DNA of 15,984 nucleotides from DATEJJ01 sp039649115 (lineage in GTDB: Bacteria; Actinomycetota; Actinomycetes; Mycobacteriales; Micromonosporaceae), in assembly GCA_039649115.1 (NCBI GenBank), contig JBBWZQ010000080.1:1-15984 (forward strand). The letters are read 5' to 3'. Below, in pieces: positions 1-6,942 of the stretch. How positions within the stretch are numbered: the first letter of the stretch is position 1; each line of letters starts with the position of its first letter. A model generated the notes under the pieces. The model had not been told where the DNA came from. It was given only the letters and a program-made list of their open reading frames with translations, and did no database searches. Made by a program: the position numbers and the translations under genes.

Positions 1-11
1 CGGTGGCGCCG

Positions 12-1040
12 TCAGATCCGGAACATCTCGTACAGCACCGGATGGTCGGTCCATCGCATCCGCGCGTACCCGCCCTGGATCCAGGACATGTTGCTGAAGA
101 AGACCTGTTGCAGCGAGTTGTCGCTCCTGCGGTGATAGCCGGCCGGTACGCAGTCCCGCACGTTGTGCGGCCGGCCCGGGTTCGCAGTCAGGTTGAAGTC
201 TCCGGACACCACGACATCGGGCAGCACCCACGGGGAGTCCAGGATGGACATCAGCTCGTGGCACTGTCGCATCGCCACGTCGCGGTGGGTGGACAGGTGG
301 GTGGTACAGCCGGTGAGCCGGCCCACGACGACCGTGGTGCAGGTCCAGGCCCGCTCCTCCGGCGTGGAGTCCTGGCTGCGGTACCAGCCGTAGTGCACGT
401 CGCTGCCGCCGTCGTGATGGATTGTCGCGACGCCGTAGAACTGGTCGTTGACGCATCGCAACCCCTCGTCAGTGCGCCGGTCTGCCGCCGGCACGAAGTC
501 AACGACGATGTGGGCGTCGCCGTACAGGTCGGCCATCGCCTGCGCCAGCGGCCCCCACCCGTCCGCGGAGTACACATCGTCGTGGCAGACCTCCTGCACC
601 GTCACCAGGTCCGGCGCGTACCGGTGGATCTTCGCCACGGCCTCGGCGACCGCGCGACCGGAGGAGTAGCAGGAGCGGGCCCACCCGCTGTCGCACAGGT
701 TCATCTGCAGCACCACCACCATGCCCGGCGCACGGGACGACCGCCTCCAGCCGGGCGATACCCGAGCAGACGACGACGGTGCGGACGGCTCCGGCGCGGA
801 CGGCGAGGGTGCGGACGGCGAGGGCGCGGACGGCAGCGGCGACCGCGTGCGTACCGGCAGCGTCACACTGTGCGCGGACGGCCCGGGCAGCGCCGACGCC
901 AACATCACCGTCGACGTCGCCAGGACAGCGAAAAGCAGGCGGTACCCGCGCCACCTGCTGCCGTAGCGTGAGCCGTTGAAAACGCTGTGTGGCAACACTC
1001 CTCCACGCCGTGACGACTGAATCGTCATCGAAGAATACAT
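12..1040 (-). CDS. Secreted endonuclease/exonuclease/phosphatase-family protein
   Basis: Predicted exported metal-dependent phosphoesterase of the DNase I-like (EEP) fold; substrate unknown (nucleic acid or a phosphate ester). With the ATG at 1040 it is 342 residues. A hydrophobic stretch at about 33-52 looks like a signal peptide, followed by a Ser/Pro/Ala linker at 66-95. The EEP domain begins at about 109 and shows the expected residues: N114 (QMNLC), E150 (VQEVC), H248 (TTHLS), D281/N283 (SGDFNLT) and D332-H333 near the C terminus. The domain carries eight cysteines, consistent with disulfides outside the cell. The start is uncertain. The ATG at 1040 has no good Shine-Dalgarno sequence. 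A GGAGGA at 999-1004 would instead favour GTG 998 or TTG 995, which gives a shorter and more typical signal peptide. The family is clear; the specific activity is not. Confidence 0.82.
   Translation of the reverse strand: MYSSMTIQSSRRGGVLPHSVFNGSRYGSRWRGYRLLFAVLATSTVMLASALPGPSAHSVTLPVRTRSPLPSAPSPSAPSPSAPEPSAPSSSARVSPGWRRSSRAPGMVVVLQMNLCDSGWARSCYSSGRAVAEAVAKIHRYAPDLVTVQEVCHDDVYSADGWGPLAQAMADLYGDAHIVVDFVPAADRRTDEGLRCVNDQFYGVATIHHDGGSDVHYGWYRSQDSTPEERAWTCTTVVVGRLTGCTTHLSTHRDVAMRQCHELMSILDSPWVLPDVVVSGDFNLTANPGRPHNVRDCVPAGYHRRSDNSLQQVFFSNMSWIQGGYARMRWTDHPVLYEMFRI
781..840. repeat. Four tandem 15-bp units inside the nuclease gene
   Basis: Four 15-bp units beginning GCGGACGGC follow each other without gaps; the middle two differ at one base. 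On the minus strand each encodes a PSAPS-like pentapeptide. Together they make the flexible linker between the signal peptide and the EEP domain of the secreted nuclease. The period is a multiple of three, so changes in copy number keep the reading frame. Confidence 0.85.
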
Positions 1041-1052
1041 CGATTGAGTTGA
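1036..1052. promoter_or_regulatory. Weak operator-like site upstream of the nuclease gene
   Basis: TACATCGATTGAGTTGA matches the site at 6865-6881 in 12 of 17 positions, all in the left half plus an A/T-rich right end. The right half-site is degenerate. On the minus strand a TATTCT (1037-1032) could serve as a -10 element. In that case transcription would begin near 1025, and translation would have to start downstream at 998/995 rather than at ATG 1040, which lies inside this site. This is the least certain of the four sites. Confidence 0.3.
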
Positions 1053-1837
1053 CTGGAACACGTCGCCACAATGAACGGCCGGCGAGCCTCGTCGATCGTC
1101 GCGGACCGCCCACCACGGCCAGTGCCCGGGCGCCGCGCGCTGCTCGGATCGTGCCGTGATGTCGAACGGCGTACCGGCTGCCAGCAGGTCGGGTACCTCC
1201 ACGGCAACCGGCAACTCCGCTGCCGGGTGCGGCCCGAGCCTCGGCCCGGTCAACGACGGCGCGCAGGTCTGCGCGATCGCACCCGCGCTGCGGGGCAGGC
1301 CGGTGTGTGACCAGCGAGAGTCGTGGGCTCCACCCCGCCGGCAGCGAAAGATGTACGCCTCCGTCGCTACGACGCCGTCACGCAGGCGCAGGGCTCTGCC
1401 TGGTCGGCTGACGCACTCCTACGACGGTACGCATTCCTCGATGCGTCGGTGGAGGTTGACGGGCCCGCTGGCCTCCCTTGTGGACGGTGGGCGGCCCGGG
1501 AATGAACCGTAGACGGTCCGGAGTGGACCGTCTACGCCGTCGTGGTGTCGAGCGTGGCGGTCATTCGGTGGCCCTGCGTCGCAGCCCGTTGCCGAGCGCG
1601 GCCGGTACCACCACGACACCGGTCAACTCCAGCCCGGTCGCTGTTCCGGGAGTCACCGACACCGGTATCGCCTGCACGTCACGGGTGCCGGCGGTCCCGC
1701 AGTGCCGACGGGAAGTCCGCCTGACCCAGGCGTTACCGTAGACCGCGATGGCGAACTCCGCCGTCCGTTCGACATTGTCAAGTTCCTTCCCGAACGACCC
1801 GGGGTGTGCACCGCGACGAATACCGGAAGGCGGCACC
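1053..1837. other. Gene-poor region with possible gene remnants
   Basis: No open frame here has both a convincing ribosome-binding site and a recognisable domain. Two frames may be relics or small genes of unknown function. A plus-strand frame from GTG 1323 to a stop at 1505 (60 residues) contains a run reading SADALLRRYAFLDASVEV. A minus-strand frame from about 1839 to a stop at 1561 has coding-like third positions in its last 70 or so codons (contains TAEFAIAVYGNAWV). Their 3' ends converge on the perfect hairpin at 1508-1536, which is what one expects of gene ends. I recognise neither product. Confidence 0.4.
1508..1536. terminator. Perfect 12-bp hairpin, possible bidirectional terminator
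   Basis: CGTAGACGGTCC (1508-1519) and GGACCGTCTACG (1525-1536) are exact inverted repeats around a five-base loop. The hairpin begins three bases after the stop of a short plus-strand frame (1505) and lies 24 bases beyond the stop of a minus-strand frame (1561). There is no T tract on either side. Actinobacterial terminators often lack one, so this is a plausible but unproven terminator. Confidence 0.5.
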
Positions 1838-2431
1838 ATGGATTATCTCGTCACCATGACCACCCACGTTCCAGACGGAACGCCGGACCAGACGGTCACG
1901 GACGTCCGCTCCCGAGAGGCGGCACATTCGAGCGAGCTCGCCGCGCAGGGGTACCTGTCGCGGCTGTGGCGGCCGCCGCTGCGGCCGGGCGAGTGGCGCT
2001 CGCTCGGGCTGTTCGCCGCCGCCGACGACGGCCAGCTCGAGCAGGTGCTCGCTTCGATGCCGCTGCGGGTGTGGCGCACTGACGAGGTGACGCCGCTCTC
2101 CCCGCACCCGAACGACCCCGACCTGCCGGCGAGGAAAGGAGCGCCGGAGTTCCTGACCACGTTCGCCACTGCCATCCCCGAGGGCACGCCGGATCGGGTC
2201 GTCGAGGACACCGAGGCGCGCGAGGCGCAGCGGGCGAAGGAGCTGGCCGGACAGGGGCACCTGCTGCGGCTGTGGCGGCTGCCCGGCCAGTCGCGCGCGC
2301 TGGGCCTGTGGCGCGCCCGCGACCCGTCCGAGATGCAGGCGATCCTGAGGTCGCTGCCGCTGGACGCCTGGATGACAGTGGAGACCACGCCCCTCACCCC
2401 GCACCCCAGCGACCCACGGCTGGCGTCCTGA
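1838..2431 (+). CDS. Tandem muconolactone-isomerase-like (MIase) domain protein
   Basis: A 197-residue cytoplasmic protein made of two copies of the small muconolactone delta-isomerase-like ferredoxin fold. Copy 1 spans about 1-92 and copy 2 about 104-194. Each copy has the same layout: a beta strand (MDYLVTMTTHVP / FLTTFATAIPEG), a helix rich in R-E-A (SREAAHSSELAAQG / AREAQRAKELAGQG), an LxRLWR strand, an SLGLF/ALGLW strand, a helix ending in SMPLRVW / SLPLDAW, and a TPLxPHPxDP end. Classical MIases are single domains of about 90-100 residues that assemble as oligomers, so this looks like a fused duplication. The start at 1838 follows GGAAGG (1825-1830); the upstream in-frame ATG at 1748 has no ribosome-binding site. 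No aromatic-degradation genes are nearby, so a true muconolactone role is not supported. The real substrate is unknown. Confidence 0.8.
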   Translation: MDYLVTMTTHVPDGTPDQTVTDVRSREAAHSSELAAQGYLSRLWRPPLRPGEWRSLGLFAAADDGQLEQVLASMPLRVWRTDEVTPLSPHPNDPDLPARKGAPEFLTTFATAIPEGTPDRVVEDTEAREAQRAKELAGQGHLLRLWRLPGQSRALGLWRARDPSEMQAILRSLPLDAWMTVETTPLTPHPSDPRLAS

Positions 2432-2468
2432 CGGACACCATGCCGGGGACCGCCGCACCGGGCTGAGC

Positions 2469-2485
2469 TACCTCGGTTCGATCTA
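2469..2485. promoter_or_regulatory. Operator-like site upstream of the GH39 gene
   Basis: TACCTCGGTTCGATCTA is identical to the site at 6865-6881 in 13 of 17 positions and keeps the TCGAT core and the TA ends. It lies 29 bases before the GTG of the GH39 gene. A TACCAT (2484-2489) overlapping its right end could be the -10 element; no clear -35 is visible. Probable operator of the neighbouring ROK regulator, by inference. Confidence 0.5.
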
Positions 2486-2514
2486 CCATCGGTCGATCGT
2501 CAGAGGGAGGACCT

Positions 2515-4104
2515 GTGTCCGAGGCCATCGTGCTGCGTACCGCCGTCGAGGCGCCCGGGTCGGCGCTGGACCACTACTGGAGCCGGGTGGTTGGCGCGGG
2601 CCGGGCCAACGAGGGTCTGCGCGCCGACTGGCAGCGGCACCTGGCACAGGTGCGGGCGGCGTGCGGTTTCGAGTATGTGCGGTTCCACGGCTTGTTCCAC
2701 GACGACATGTTCGTGTATACGCAGCGGGCCGACGGCACTCCGGTCTACAACTTCCAGTACCTCGACGCGCTGTTCGACGCGCTGCTGGACCTGGGGGTAC
2801 GGCCGTTCGTGGAGTTCGGTTTCAGCCCGCGGGCGCTGGCCAGGGAGACTTCCACCGTGTTCTGGTGGGGCGCGCACGGGGCGCCCCCGACCGACCTGGG
2901 CCGCTGGGGTCAGCTCATCGACCGGACGGTACGCCACTGGGTGGCCCGGTACGGGCTGGACGAGGTACGCCGGTGGTACTTCGAGGTGTGGAACGAGGCC
3001 AACCTGTGGGGTTTCTTCCACGGCAGCCGGAGCGAGTACTTCGAGCTCTACCGGGTGACCGCGCTGGCGGTGAAGGCGGTCGACGCGCGGCTGCGGGTAG
3101 GCGGCCCGGCGACCTCCAACTTCGTACCCGATGCCCGGTTCGATGGGGAGAACGAGGACGTGGCCCGGCGGATGGTGGTCGGCGACCAGGACATCGACAC
3201 GCTGGCCTGGCATCCGGTGTGGGTGAAGGAGTTCCTCGCCTTCTGCCACCGGGAGAGGCTGCCGGTGGACTTCGTCTCCACCCATCCGTACCCGACCGAC
3301 TGGGCGCTGGACGAGCACGGCCAGGGTCAGAAGCTCACCCGGGGAGTGGCGGCCACGCCGACCGATCTGGCGCTGTTGCGCGGGCTGGTGGCGACGAGCC
3401 CGTACCCGGACGCGGAAATACACCTGACCGAGTGGAGTTCCTCGTCCTCGCCGCGGGACCACGCGCATGACACGTTGCCGGCCGCGACCTTCGTGGTGCG
3501 TTCGGTGCTGCACTCGCTGGGAACCGTGGACTCGCTGTCGTACTGGACTTTCACCGACGTGTTCGAGGAGGGGGGTGCCGGCGACGAGTTGTTCCACGGC
3601 GGGTTCGGCATGCTGACCCTGCCCGGCATCCCCAAGCCGACCTTCCATGCGTACCGGATGCTCGCCGCGCTGGGGGACCGGTTGCTGGCCCGGACCGACG
3701 GTGCTGTGGTGACGCGGGACGCCGGATCGGGCCGGATCAGCGCGCTGGCCTACCACTATCCGGCCGAGGAGCCCCGGTCGGTACCGGCGTCGTTCGACGG
3801 CCGGGACGTGGCGGGGACGACCCAGGCCAAGGGCAGTCCGCGCCGCCTGACACTCACCGTGGCCGGGCTCGCTCCCGGCACCCGGTTCGAGGTGGAGGTC
3901 CTCGACGCGGAGCACGGTGACGCGGTGCGCGCCTGGCAGGCGATGGGGGAGCCGGCCGAGCCGACCCGCGAGCTGCTGTCCACACTGGACCGGCTGGCCA
4001 GGTCCACGGCCGTGTCGGCCACGGCGGCCGGGGCCGACGGTACCGTCCGGGTGGACCGGCTGTTGTCGCCGTGGTCCGTGCTGCTGCTGCGGCAGGTCGA
4101 GTGA
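2515..4104 (+). CDS. GH39-type glycoside hydrolase (beta-xylosidase-like)
   Basis: A 529-residue glycosidase of clan GH-A, most like GH39 beta-xylosidases. The family also contains alpha-L-iduronidases, so substrate is open. The TIM barrel covers about 1-390. The acid/base is E161 in the WNEANLW motif (the usual form is WNEPN) and the nucleophile is E306 in LTEWSSS. Other family landmarks are VRFHGLFHDDM (about 55-65) and DFVSTHPYP (252-260). A beta-sandwich domain fills the C terminus after about 395. There is no signal peptide, so it should act in the cytoplasm on imported oligosaccharides. It starts at GTG 2515 behind GAGGGAGG (2503-2510). An operator-like site lies just upstream and the ROK regulator gene follows on the same strand after 168 bases. 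This fits an inducible intracellular step of the sugar pathway. Confidence 0.85.
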   Translation: MSEAIVLRTAVEAPGSALDHYWSRVVGAGRANEGLRADWQRHLAQVRAACGFEYVRFHGLFHDDMFVYTQRADGTPVYNFQYLDALFDALLDLGVRPFVEFGFSPRALARETSTVFWWGAHGAPPTDLGRWGQLIDRTVRHWVARYGLDEVRRWYFEVWNEANLWGFFHGSRSEYFELYRVTALAVKAVDARLRVGGPATSNFVPDARFDGENEDVARRMVVGDQDIDTLAWHPVWVKEFLAFCHRERLPVDFVSTHPYPTDWALDEHGQGQKLTRGVAATPTDLALLRGLVATSPYPDAEIHLTEWSSSSSPRDHAHDTLPAATFVVRSVLHSLGTVDSLSYWTFTDVFEEGGAGDELFHGGFGMLTLPGIPKPTFHAYRMLAALGDRLLARTDGAVVTRDAGSGRISALAYHYPAEEPRSVPASFDGRDVAGTTQAKGSPRRLTLTVAGLAPGTRFEVEVLDAEHGDAVRAWQAMGEPAEPTRELLSTLDRLARSTAVSATAAGADGTVRVDRLLSPWSVLLLRQVE

Positions 4105-4117
4105 GCGGTCCGGTGCC

Positions 4118-4143
4118 CCTCGCCAGTGGCAGGGCCGGCGAGG
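4118..4143. terminator. Inverted repeat after the GH39 gene
   Basis: CCTCGCC (4118-4124) and GGCGAGG (4137-4143) form a perfect 7-bp stem around a 12-base spacer, which itself can partly pair. It begins 14 bases after the GH39 stop codon and ends before the -10 element of the next gene. Position and GC content suggest a terminator, but there is no T run. Confidence 0.4.
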
Positions 4144-4160
4144 CGAGAGTGCGGCGCTGA

Positions 4161-4182
4161 TACAATAAATCAACTCGATGGA
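4161..4182 (+). promoter_or_regulatory. Promoter -10 and overlapping operator of the ROK gene
   Basis: TACAAT (4161-4166) is a good -10 hexamer; no clear -35 was found. It runs directly into TAAATCAACTCGATGGA (4166-4182), which matches the divergent-promoter site at 6865-6881 in 13 of 17 positions. The operator would cover the transcription start point, the classic arrangement for autorepression. About 90 bases of leader then precede the GTG start at 4273. Confidence 0.55.
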
Positions 4183-4272
4183 GGAATCGCATCCCAGCGC
4201 GCCGTGTGCTGGCAGTGGCGGGTCGGTGGCGCTCCGCGCCCACCTCGGGACAGCCGAGCGGGGAGGACAGAA

Positions 4273-5466
4273 GTGGACAAGCGGTTGCCGACCAGGCGTG
4301 GCACCAACCTGCCCCGGATGGGCGACTTCAACGAGTCGGTGGTGCTCGACGCCATCCGGCGGGTACCGGACGGCCTGAGCCGGGTGGAACTGGTCGAGGC
4401 CACCGGCCTGTCCGCGCAGACCGTGTCCAACATCTGCCGGCGCCTGTTGAACACCGGCCTGGCCCGCGAGGCCGGCACCAGGAGCTCGGGAAGTGGCAAG
4501 CCGCGGCGGCTGCTCCAGGTCAACGCGCACGCCCGGTACGCGGTCGGCGTCCACCTGGATCCCGCGGTGGTCACCTTCGTGGTGCTCGACCTGCTGGGCA
4601 CGGTGGTGGCGCATGCGCAGCGTCCGACGCCCGAGGCGGCCGACCCGGACCACACGCTGGTCGAGATGAGCGAGTCGATCAATGCGCTCGTCACCGACTC
4701 CGGGGTACCGCGGGAGCACATCCTCGGGTTGGGCATCGCCGCGCCGGGACCGGTGGATCTGGCCTCCGGGCTGGTGATCGCGCCGCCTGAGCTGGCTGGC
4801 TGGGGGCGCGTGCCGCTGCGCGACTACCTGGGGGAGACCACCGGGCTGCCGGTTCTGCTGGACAAGGATGTGATCGCCGCGGCCGTCGCCGAACGCTGGG
4901 CCGGCGCGGCCGCCAACACCGGCAACTTCCTGTTCTTCTACCTGGGTACCGGCTCGGGCATGGGCCTGGTGGTGGACGACGTGGTGCTGCGCGGGTTGTC
5001 TGGCAACGCCGGTGAGGTCGGCGGGCTGTACGCCGCGTGTACCACCAACGCCCTGGTCGCGGAGGCGATAGAGCAGGGGGTGCTGGGTCCGGAGTTCAAG
5101 CCGGCCGGCCCGCGTGACGCGGAGCACAGCCTGCGGCAGTTGTGCCGGCGCGCGTCGGCCGGCAACGTGACGGCGGGCGAGATCATCGATCGCTGGGCGG
5201 TACGGGTGGGGCGCGGGGTGAGCGCCGCCGCCACGCTGGTGGACGCGGAGATGATCGTTTTCGGCGGGCCGATCTGGCCGCTGCTTGCCGACCGGTTCAT
5301 GGCCATCGTCCCGGGCATCGTGGCCAGCTCACCGTTTGTGGAGAAGATCCACCCGACCGTGGTCACCACGACCGGACTGGGCATCGACGTCGGCGCGATC
5401 GGCGCCGCCTGCCTGGTGCTCGACCAGATCCTCTCGGCGCAGCCGCAGTCGCTGCTGCTGGGTTGA
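4273..5466 (+). CDS. ROK-family transcriptional regulator
   Basis: A 397-residue sugar-responsive DNA-binding regulator. A winged helix-turn-helix at about 20-80 (LSRVELVEATGLSAQTVSNICRRL within it) is followed by a ROK sugar-kinase-like ligand domain. Visible ROK landmarks are LGLGIAAPGPVD (151-162), a Gly-rich loop LGTGSGMG (224-231) and GLSGNAGEVGG (241-251). The aspartate corresponding to the kinase catalytic base appears to remain (D199 in LDKDV), but the neighbouring Asn is Lys. The usual zinc-binding His and CxCGxxGC motif are absent: after GEVGG the sequence reads LYAACTTNA. GTG 4273 is chosen because GGAGG (4262-4266) sits six bases upstream and the HTH begins soon after. The upstream in-frame ATG at 4126 precedes the promoter. 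Likely represses this locus, and itself, through the 17-bp sites, with a pathway sugar as inducer (inference). Confidence 0.88.
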   Translation: MDKRLPTRRGTNLPRMGDFNESVVLDAIRRVPDGLSRVELVEATGLSAQTVSNICRRLLNTGLAREAGTRSSGSGKPRRLLQVNAHARYAVGVHLDPAVVTFVVLDLLGTVVAHAQRPTPEAADPDHTLVEMSESINALVTDSGVPREHILGLGIAAPGPVDLASGLVIAPPELAGWGRVPLRDYLGETTGLPVLLDKDVIAAAVAERWAGAAANTGNFLFFYLGTGSGMGLVVDDVVLRGLSGNAGEVGGLYAACTTNALVAEAIEQGVLGPEFKPAGPRDAEHSLRQLCRRASAGNVTAGEIIDRWAVRVGRGVSAAATLVDAEMIVFGGPIWPLLADRFMAIVPGIVASSPFVEKIHPTVVTTTGLGIDVGAIGAACLVLDQILSAQPQSLLLG

Positions 5467-5488
5467 CCGGCGCCTCGCCCGCTCCCTG

Positions 5489-5510
5489 ATCGGCCCTTGT
5501 CAGGGCCGGT
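5489..5510. terminator. Shared hairpin between convergent genes
   Basis: CGGCCCT (5491-5497) and AGGGCCG (5502-5508) pair perfectly around the loop TGTC, and the stem extends by a T-G wobble and an A-T pair to 5489-5510. It begins 22 bases past the ROK stop codon and overlaps the dehydratase stop codon (TCA at 5500-5502, minus strand). It is well placed to terminate both converging transcripts, though no T tract is present. Confidence 0.6.
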
Positions 5511-6822
5511 GGACGGCGCCATCGGTACCGCGCAACAGTGCCCAGCGGTCGTGATCCAGTGGTGGGGGTGCGGGGTAGCGCCGGGCCGCGCTCTCGTCGA
5601 AGTCCACCCCGAGGCCGGGTGTCTCGGCGGGGTACAGGATGCCCCGCACCGCAACCGGCGCACCGGGGAAGACCTCCAGGGTGGCCTCCCGGAACCGGGC
5701 CGCCTCCTGCACGCCGAAGGCCGGCGTGCTGACGTCCAGCGCGAGGTTCGCCGCCTGCGCCACCGGGCTGACGTCCCCCGGTCCGTGCGGCGCGGTACGC
5801 ACCCCGAACAGCTCACACACGGCGACCAGCTTGCGAGTCGGGGTCAGCCCGCCCAGGGTCGGTACCCGCACCCGCGCGAAGTCGATGGCCCGCTGCTCCA
5901 GCAGGGGCAGGTACCGGCTCACCTCGTCGTACAGTTCGCCGACCGCCAGCGGGACGGGGCCAGCGGCCCGGAGTTGGCCGAAGTACCCGCTGTCCTCCGG
6001 CGCCAGCGCGTCCTCGAGGAAGTACAGGCCGGCGTCGGCGAGCGCGGCGACGAGGCACCGGGCCTGCGCCGGGGTGAGCCGCTCGTGCACATCGTGCAGC
6101 AGTTCCACCCCGTCGCCGACCCGGCGCCGCACCTCGACCAGCACCGGTGGGACCTGGTGCAGGTAGGCCAGCGGGTCCCAGGCGCCGCGCCGGTCCGCCC
6201 GCAGGCGGGCGTCTGCCGGGTCCCCGGGCGTCGTGCCGTATGCGTCCACGCCGGGCAGCGCCACCTGCACGCGCACGTGCCGGTAACCCGCCTCGACGGC
6301 GGCCTCGACCTTGTCCGTGATCTCCCCGGGGTCCGCGCCGTCGACGTGGGTGTACGCCTCGGCGCCGTGCCGGGCCCGGCCGCCGAACAGCGAGTACAAC
6401 GGCAGCCCGGCGGCCTTCGCCTTGATGTCCCACAGGGCGATGTCGATGGCGCCCAGGGCGTTGTTGGCGATGGAACCGCCGCGCCAGTAGCCGCTGTTCT
6501 GCAGCAGCCGGTGGATGTCCTCGATGTCGCCCGCGTCCCGGCCGCGTACCAGGGGACCCAGGTACTCGTCCAGCACGGCGCGCACGGCCAGGGTGCGCTG
6601 GGGGTCGCTGGCGCAGCCGAGCCCGTACAGTCCCGGCTGGTCCGTCTCGACCCGGACGATGAGGTACGGGCAGCCCTGCGGCGCGCACAGGAAGGTGCGT
6701 ACCCGGGTGATCCTGGCCGCCCCGACCGGTGCTGGCCAGGGCGCCGCCGCAAGCAGGTCCGGCCGCCCGTCGTCACTGGACGTGATCGCGCCGGGCACCC
6801 CGGAGCCCGCAGAATGTTTCAT
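5500..6822 (-). CDS. D-mannonate dehydratase-like enolase-superfamily enzyme (RspA/ManD type)
   Basis: A 440-residue cytoplasmic Mg-dependent acid-sugar dehydratase. The family reaction removes water from D-mannonate or D-gluconate to give 2-keto-3-deoxy-D-gluconate. The N-terminal capping domain (about 38-150, ending LFGGRARHGAEAYTHVDG) precedes the barrel. By comparison with characterised ManD enzymes, metal ligands would be D244 (HDVHERLTP), E270 (FLEDA) and E296 (AVGELYDE). Catalytic residues would be R184 and Y195 (RVQVALPGVDAYG), H246 and H346 (APHGPGD). The active site therefore looks intact. This group includes members with high, low or no mannonate activity, so the substrate is not certain. 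The first 38 residues are extra and poorly ordered. ATG 6822 is chosen because the frame further upstream crosses the divergent promoter; a weak GAAGG lies 12 bases away. It is transcribed away from the transporter operon. Confidence 0.83.
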   Translation of the reverse strand: MKHSAGSGVPGAITSSDDGRPDLLAAAPWPAPVGAARITRVRTFLCAPQGCPYLIVRVETDQPGLYGLGCASDPQRTLAVRAVLDEYLGPLVRGRDAGDIEDIHRLLQNSGYWRGGSIANNALGAIDIALWDIKAKAAGLPLYSLFGGRARHGAEAYTHVDGADPGEITDKVEAAVEAGYRHVRVQVALPGVDAYGTTPGDPADARLRADRRGAWDPLAYLHQVPPVLVEVRRRVGDGVELLHDVHERLTPAQARCLVAALADAGLYFLEDALAPEDSGYFGQLRAAGPVPLAVGELYDEVSRYLPLLEQRAIDFARVRVPTLGGLTPTRKLVAVCELFGVRTAPHGPGDVSPVAQAANLALDVSTPAFGVQEAARFREATLEVFPGAPVAVRGILYPAETPGLGVDFDESAARRYPAPPPLDHDRWALLRGTDGAVHRP

Positions 6823-6855
6823 CGCCGTGCCCGCCTTCTCGCTGACGTGACGTGG

Positions 6856-6884
6856 TTGACACAGTACATCAATTCGATTTAGGT
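6856..6884 (+). promoter_or_regulatory. Divergent promoter with central operator site
   Basis: TTGACA (6856-6861) is a perfect -35 hexamer. A 17-base spacer leads to TTAGGT (6879-6884), a weak -10, giving a transcription start near 6891 for the transporter operon. The near-palindrome TACATCAATTCGATTTA (6865-6881) fills the spacer, where a bound repressor would block RNA polymerase. On the other strand TACTGT (6866-6861) could be a -10 for the dehydratase gene, so one site could control both directions. Confidence 0.6.
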
Positions 6885-6886
6885 TC

Positions 6887-6910
6887 TCGACATTGACTGG
6901 CGCATGTCGA
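6887..6910. repeat. Inverted repeat in the transporter leader
   Basis: TCGACAT (6887-6893) and ATGTCGA (6904-6910) are perfect inverted repeats separated by 10 bases. In the mRNA this would form a hairpin near the 5' end that buries the ATG at 6904. This is one reason to prefer the start at 6943. It could instead be a second protein-binding site. Confidence 0.45.
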
Positions 6911-6942
6911 TGGCGCCCTGGACGCGAAGGCTCGGCACCGTG

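Noticed and set aside
781..840. CRISPR-like or mobile repeat
   Set aside because: The units are 15 bp without spacers and lie in frame in a Ser/Pro linker, so this is a coding tandem repeat.
3..971. Plus-strand open frame of 322 codons over the nuclease gene
   Set aside because: Arg-rich antisense shadow. The minus strand encodes an EEP domain with all expected catalytic residues.
1748..1837. Longer version of the MIase-like protein starting at 1748
   Set aside because: The added 30 residues match nothing in the fold and there is no ribosome-binding site. The domain begins exactly at ATG 1838.
4126..4272. Longer version of the ROK regulator starting at ATG 4126
   Set aside because: This start precedes the TACAAT promoter and operator. 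GTG 4273 has a strong GGAGG at good spacing and the HTH follows directly.
2500..5127. Long minus-strand open frame (875 codons) opposite the GH39 and ROK genes
   Set aside because: It spans two well-supported plus-strand genes and their promoter, and its His/Gln/Arg/Pro-rich translation resembles no protein family.
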